From: Gemmatimonadetes bacterium bin94
GTDB lineage: Bacteria > Gemmatimonadota > Gemmatimonadetes > Longimicrobiales > Gaopeijiaceae
Assembly: GCA_002238865.1 (NCBI GenBank)
Contig: MPNE01000002.1
Location: 124,001 to 188,000, forward strand
Length of the DNA: 64,000 nucleotides
Direction: 5' to 3'
The position numbers and the translations under genes are program-made. Under the pieces are notes generated by a model. It did not search any database and was not told the DNA's origin. It saw only the letters and a program-made list of their open reading frames with translations. Shown piece after piece: positions 58,482-64,000 of this stretch (positions are counted from its first letter, which is position 1; every line of letters begins with the position of its first letter).

Positions 58482-60011
58482 ATGTCCTTTCAACCACTCG
58501 ACGTCGCCGCCTTCATCGGCTTTCTGCTCCTTGTGGTGGGCATCTCCCTGTACGCGTCGCGCGGAAAGCACGACGCAAGCGACTACTTCCTCGCCGGACG
58601 CAACCTGCCGTGGTGGCTGATCGGTTTCTCGCTGATCGCGTCCAACATCTCGACCGAGCACTTCGTCGGCATGGCGGGCCAGGGGTACGATCTCGGCCTT
58701 GCCATCGCCAGCTACGAATGGATGGCGGCGGTTACCCTGGTGCTGGTCGGACTCTTCTTCCTGCCCCGGTTCCTGCAGGCGGGCATCTACACGATCCCGG
58801 AATACCTGGAGTTCCGCTACGACGTGCGCACCCGCACTCTGATGGCGGGCTTCATCATGGCGGCGTACGTGTTCGTGGCGCTGGCGACGGTGCTCTATTC
58901 GGGCGCCCTCGCGCTCGAGTCCATCTTCGGGATCGACACGCTCCTGGGCATCTGGCTGATCGGCATTCTGGCCGGTGGCTACACGATCTACGGGGGCCTG
59001 AAGGCGGTCGTCTGGTCCGACCTCATTCAGGGCGTGGCCCTCCTGCTGGGCGGCGTCGTGGTGACGGTGCTCGGCTTTCGCGCCATGGGCGGGATCGACC
59101 CCTTCCTGGAGGCCGCGGACGGCAAGCTGCACACGGTCCTTCCGTGGAATCACCCCGAAATGCCGTGGCTGGCGGTCTTCATCGGCGGGCTCTGGATCCC
59201 GAACCTCTTCTACTGGGGATTGAACCAGTTCATCACCCAGCGCACGCTCGCGGCGCGAAGTCTGGCGGACGGGCAGCGCGGGATCTTCCTGGCCGGGTTC
59301 ATCAAGCTCGGCATACCGTTCATCATCGTCTTCCCCGGGATCATGGCCGCCGAGCTGTTCGCCGATCAGGTGACGAACCCCGACCAGGCGTACCCGGTCA
59401 TGATGCGCGAACTGCTCCCCGCGGGGCTGACCGGCGCCATGTTCGCCGCACTCTTCGGGGCGGTTATGAGCTCGCTCGACTCGATGCTGAACTCGGCCGC
59501 GACGATCTTCAGCGTGGATCTGTTCAAGCGGCACCTGCGCCCGGAGGCGTCGGCGCGCCGGCTGATGAAGGTGGGACGCTGGACGACCGCGGCGCTGGTG
59601 CTGGTCGGATGCCTGTGGGCGCCGGTGGTGGCCCGGGCGGGCAGCGTCTTCGAGTACATCCAGATGTTCTGGGGATTCATCTCGCCCGGGATCGTGGCCG
59701 CGTTCCTCTTCGGGCTTTTCGTGCCGCGGACACCCCCGAAGGCCGCGTTCGGTGGAATGATCCTCGGGATTCCGGTCTACGGCCTGCTGCTGTGGTTCCT
59801 GCCCGAGGTCGCTTTCCTGCACCACATGGCCATCACCTTTCTGGTGATTTCGGCGTACATGGCCACCCTGACGCTGCGTCAGGGTTTGGCCGAGCCGCGG
59901 GTGCTGCCGCGGGCGGCGGCCAAGGTGGACCTGACGCCGGCGCCGGGCGCGAAGTGGTGGGCAGGAGGGGTGATCGCCGGGGCGGCGGTGCTGTATGCGA
60001 TCTTCTGGTGA
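58482..60011 (+). CDS. Sodium:solute symporter (SSS family, SGLT-like)
   Basis: 509 residues, about 13-14 TM helices with the LeuT fold. Family marks: DYFLAGRNLPWWLIGFSLIASNISTEHFVGMAG (in parts), the AGGYTIYGGLKAVVWSDLIQG signature near residue 170, QRTLAARSLADGQRG and GAVMSSLDSMLNSAATIFSVDLFKR with the serine/aspartate residues of the Na2 site. The closest model is Vibrio SGLT. The neighbouring glycosidase suggests a sugar cargo. The 3' end is 12 bases from the convergent peptidase gene. Confidence 0.93.
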   Translation: MSFQPLDVAAFIGFLLLVVGISLYASRGKHDASDYFLAGRNLPWWLIGFSLIASNISTEHFVGMAGQGYDLGLAIASYEWMAAVTLVLVGLFFLPRFLQAGIYTIPEYLEFRYDVRTRTLMAGFIMAAYVFVALATVLYSGALALESIFGIDTLLGIWLIGILAGGYTIYGGLKAVVWSDLIQGVALLLGGVVVTVLGFRAMGGIDPFLEAADGKLHTVLPWNHPEMPWLAVFIGGLWIPNLFYWGLNQFITQRTLAARSLADGQRGIFLAGFIKLGIPFIIVFPGIMAAELFADQVTNPDQAYPVMMRELLPAGLTGAMFAALFGAVMSSLDSMLNSAATIFSVDLFKRHLRPEASARRLMKVGRWTTAALVLVGCLWAPVVARAGSVFEYIQMFWGFISPGIVAAFLFGLFVPRTPPKAAFGGMILGIPVYGLLLWFLPEVAFLHHMAITFLVISAYMATLTLRQGLAEPRVLPRAAAKVDLTPAPGAKWWAGGVIAGAAVLYAIFW

Positions 60012-60023
60012 CGCATGTAGCTC

Positions 60024-62414
60024 CTAACCCACCGGCCGCACGATCTCGTACTGACTGGGCGGTTCGGCCCCCAGCAGGTGACGCACGAAGTAGTCCCAGC
60101 GCCTGCGGATGAAGTAGGGCTCGTTCAGGCCGTGGGCCCGGTCCGGCGCCCAGATGAGGTCGAAGTCGCGGTTGGCCTTGATCAGCTCGTCGATCACCTG
60201 GACGGTCATCGCGGGATGGACGTTGTCGTCCATGTCGCCGTGCATCAGCAGCAGCTTGCCCTCGAGGTTGGCGGCGTAGGTCTTGTTCGCAGAGGCCTCG
60301 AAGTTGTCGCTGCCCGCGGAATCGGTCCGCATCACGCCCTGGTACTTCTCGGCCCAGTAGATGTGGTAGCTCCGGTTGTCGTGGTTGCCCGCCCCGGAGA
60401 CCGCAACCTTGAAGAACTCGGGGTAGCGCAGGATGGCGTCGGTCGAAGCGAACCCGCCGCCGGAGTGTCCGTAGATGCCCACGCGATCCAGATCGATGAA
60501 CGGATAGCGGGCGGCGAGCTGCTTGATGACCGCGATGTGGTCCGGTATGCCGTTGTCGATGAAGTTGCCGTAGTAGCTGTCGTGGAACGCCTTGGAGCGG
60601 TGCGGCGTCCCCAGGTGATCGATCTGCACCACCACGAACCCCATCTGCGCCAGGGCGAAGTCCTCGCCCCCGCCCTTGAACTCCCAGGCGCCGACGCTGC
60701 CCACCTGGGGCCCGGGGTAGATGTGCGAGATGATCGGGTAACTGGCGTTTTCGTCGAGGTCGGGCGGCAGGTAGAGCACGCCGTACAGATCGGTAATGCC
60801 GTCACGCGCCTTCGCGCTGAACACTTCGGCCGGGGCAAAGCCGACCTCCTCGAGCCGGGAGATGTCCGCCCGCTCCAGCTCGCGCACGACACGGCCGTCA
60901 ACGGCGCTGCGCACCACCGTGACCGGCGCCTCGTCAACGCGTGAGTACGTGTCCACGAAGTAGCCGCCGCTCGGCGAAAACACGATCTCGTGATTGGCGT
61001 CCTCGGGTGTGAGCAGTGTCAGGTTCGAGCCATCGAACCCGACGCGGTACAGGTGCGCGTGATAGGGATTGCGACCCGCCTCCCGGCCACGCGCAACAAA
61101 GTGGATGCGTTCGCGTGCTTCATCGACGTGGAGCACTTCGCCCACGACCCAGGGGCCGGAAGTGATCCGGTTCTTGAGGTTGCCCTCGCCGTCGAAGCGA
61201 TAGAGATGACCCCAGCCGTCGCGCTCCGACCACCAGATCACGTCGTCGCCGCTCTCGGACACATGCCACGAGGGGGTACCACCGCTCGACCCTCCGCCTC
61301 GGTGCCCCAGGGAGACGAACGTTTGCGTGGAATCGCCCAGGATGACCCGTGAGGTACCCGTCGCGGGGTCGATCTCCGCCAGGAACACCCGCTGGGACCC
61401 ACGCGTGAAGTAGTTGACGTGGAGCCTGGACCCGTCCGCGCTCCAGGCCGAGTCCGGCGCCGAGCCCGCGAACGAAAGCTGGTGAGGGGTCGGCGCCACC
61501 TCGACGCGGTGGTTGGCGGCCGCGCGCAGGGCCGGGCCGTCCCCGGAAGTCGGTTCTGCTTCCTCCAACGCCACGATGTGAACGGTCGGCAGCGGGATCA
61601 CCGAATCACCGGGGAGCGCGTACGGCTGGGAGAAGTGACGGGGACGCTGAGGCGTGTACGAGATGTAGTGCATGTGCTCCACATCGCGCTCGTCCTCCCG
61701 CGAGACCGCGATGTAGCGGGAATCGGGGGACCAGGACAGCGTGGGCGCGCGCGGCCCGGGGCCCTGGCGCAGCTGATTCGGGCTTGGCTCGTTGTGCCCG
61801 TAGGCATGGTACTTCTCGCCGTCCGTGGTGAGCTGGATCGAGTCGCCACCGCCTGAAGGACGCACGTACAGGTTGTGCTCGTGCGAGAACGCCTCCCAGC
61901 GGCCGTCCGGCGATTCCACGTAGGGCACCCGCGAGGGGAGCGTGTCGCCAACCATGCAGGCGTATCGCGCGATGTCGCAGGTGAACCGCCTGCTGTTGGC
62001 CGCGAACTCGATTTCGTCTTCGCTGTCGCCGAAACGGAAGGTGCTGAAGGGAAGCTTGTCGGGCACGTAGCTGGTGTCGTTGGCCAGCGACATGGCACCG
62101 GCCAGGCGGTAGTGGTCGAAGAGTGGCTCGCGGCTCCCCGTGGCCGGGTTCACCAGCACGAACTCGTAGCCCGATCCCGTGTTGTTCCGGTACCAGAAGC
62201 GGTCGGGGTCGCCGGTCTTCATCCAGTTGGGAGCGACCTCCGCTCCGGCGATGAGGCGCTCGGTGTTCCACGTCAGGAAACGCTCGGCACGGGAGTAGTC
62301 GATGGTCTGCGCGAGAGCCGGGGACGGGCCGGTCACGCCCGCGAAGAGAGCCAGCGCCGCGAAGGCGCGGGCGGGAGCGGCAGGGGCGCAAGGTGCAGAA
62401 TCGGGGTACCGCAT
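60024..62414 (-). CDS. Exported S9-family prolyl oligopeptidase (DPP-IV type)
   Basis: 796 residues. ATG 62414 has GGAGG 6-7 bases upstream and a signal peptide (FAALALFAGVTGPSPALAQ). The N-terminal eight-bladed DPP-IV propeller has PDGRWEAFSHEHNLYVRP, LSWSPDSRYIAV and IWWSERDGWGHLYRF. The C-terminal alpha/beta hydrolase has the triad Ser651 (GIYGHSGGGFAS), Asp in GDMDDNVHPAMT and His in DRAHGL. It removes Xaa-Pro dipeptides in relatives. Periplasmic or secreted, it should feed peptide uptake. Divergent from the beta-galactosidase gene. Confidence 0.93.
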   Translation of the reverse strand: MRYPDSAPCAPAAPARAFAALALFAGVTGPSPALAQTIDYSRAERFLTWNTERLIAGAEVAPNWMKTGDPDRFWYRNNTGSGYEFVLVNPATGSREPLFDHYRLAGAMSLANDTSYVPDKLPFSTFRFGDSEDEIEFAANSRRFTCDIARYACMVGDTLPSRVPYVESPDGRWEAFSHEHNLYVRPSGGGDSIQLTTDGEKYHAYGHNEPSPNQLRQGPGPRAPTLSWSPDSRYIAVSREDERDVEHMHYISYTPQRPRHFSQPYALPGDSVIPLPTVHIVALEEAEPTSGDGPALRAAANHRVEVAPTPHQLSFAGSAPDSAWSADGSRLHVNYFTRGSQRVFLAEIDPATGTSRVILGDSTQTFVSLGHRGGGSSGGTPSWHVSESGDDVIWWSERDGWGHLYRFDGEGNLKNRITSGPWVVGEVLHVDEARERIHFVARGREAGRNPYHAHLYRVGFDGSNLTLLTPEDANHEIVFSPSGGYFVDTYSRVDEAPVTVVRSAVDGRVVRELERADISRLEEVGFAPAEVFSAKARDGITDLYGVLYLPPDLDENASYPIISHIYPGPQVGSVGAWEFKGGGEDFALAQMGFVVVQIDHLGTPHRSKAFHDSYYGNFIDNGIPDHIAVIKQLAARYPFIDLDRVGIYGHSGGGFASTDAILRYPEFFKVAVSGAGNHDNRSYHIYWAEKYQGVMRTDSAGSDNFEASANKTYAANLEGKLLLMHGDMDDNVHPAMTVQVIDELIKANRDFDLIWAPDRAHGLNEPYFIRRRWDYFVRHLLGAEPPSQYEIVRPVG

Positions 62415-62661
62415 TGGGGCCTCCGGAAGCAGCCAGGGATTCGCGATCGTCAGGCGGGCGGATCGTGGACTCCGCCAGCGGCAGGATAGTCCGTGACGCA
62501 GTCGCGGAACAGTCCCCGCGTGCGGCGTTGCTCCCCATATATCCATCGTCGCCATACCTGGGCACGAGCGGCAGGCGTTACCTTCATGGCCGATCCGGTC
62601 GAGATCTTCGACGAACAGGGACTTCTGGTCGGCATCGCCCACGGATCGGCGTTTGCCCTGA

Positions 62662-64000
<1,339 letters not shown>

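Overview
The window is a dense, GC-rich bacterial chromosome segment. It has 50 protein-coding genes, counting two cut by the window edges, one frameshifted gene and one gene interrupted by UGA. There are also 17 clustered tRNA genes, and no insertion sequence, prophage or CRISPR array. Many exported or lipobox proteins occur: 6-bladed propellers, amidohydrolases, a DPP-IV-type peptidase and a choice-of-anchor-B protein. Together with GTGA/ATGA gene overlaps and an ECF-sigma-rich content, this points to a Gram-negative heterotroph, most likely Gemmatimonadota. That placement is an inference from protein style, not from a marker gene search.

Layout. 1-4009: membrane-fusion protein (partial) and RND pump. 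4044-5219: propeller lipoprotein. 5381-7576: repeats and 17 tRNA genes, all on the minus strand. 7624-12486: squalene-synthase-like gene, a second RND pump and a pterin carbinolamine dehydratase. 12475-18626: minus-strand ligA-polX-antiporter-aminotransferase block. 18760-24532: amidohydrolase, orphan DNA methyltransferase, ECF sigma/anti-sigma/YbjQ operon and an exported TPR protein. 24608-29902: sufC-sufB-sufD-Rieske-sufS operon with a recognisable promoter. 29983-33721: three lipoprotein genes. 33711-39299: acyl-CoA module (frameshifted enoyl-CoA hydratase, ADP-forming acyl-CoA synthetase, alcohol dehydrogenase, thiolase). 39482-46210: MpaB-like oxygenase and a molybdenum hydroxylase operon with 4-hydroxybenzoyl-CoA-reductase-like features and an embedded DUF1460 gene. 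46384-49624: bacilliredoxin, DoxX, DUF1707 protein, voltage-gated channel and MsrA. 49802-51464: diaminopropionate ammonia-lyase and an OsmC protein. 51546-56107: ECF sigma/anti-sigma/HEAT/propeller operon. 56373-64000: GH63-like glycosidase, sodium:solute symporter, S9 peptidase and a GH2 beta-galactosidase (partial), a saccharide and peptide scavenging set.

The most interesting object is the OsmC-family gene at 51000-51464. Its reading frame is interrupted only by a UGA exactly where the family has its first catalytic cysteine. The frame then continues with the rest of the domain and the second cysteine. Twenty-five bases after the UGA is a perfect 6-bp hairpin with a 5-base loop, in the place and of the kind expected for a bacterial SECIS element. 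This looks like a selenocysteine peroxidase rather than a pseudogene, but no Sec machinery lies in the window.

The second is an undescribed arrangement at two tRNA-Ser genes. In each, the 3' end of the tRNA is followed by a 14-15 base loop of shared sequence, an inverted copy of that tRNA's own T-arm/acceptor strand, and a shared 18-mer. A third, tRNA-less copy lies at 5381-5451. Other notable points are a PolX whose polymerase catalytic aspartates are replaced while its PHP nuclease motifs are intact, a 70-bp tandem duplication that frameshifts an enoyl-CoA hydratase, and a propeller-gene fossil.
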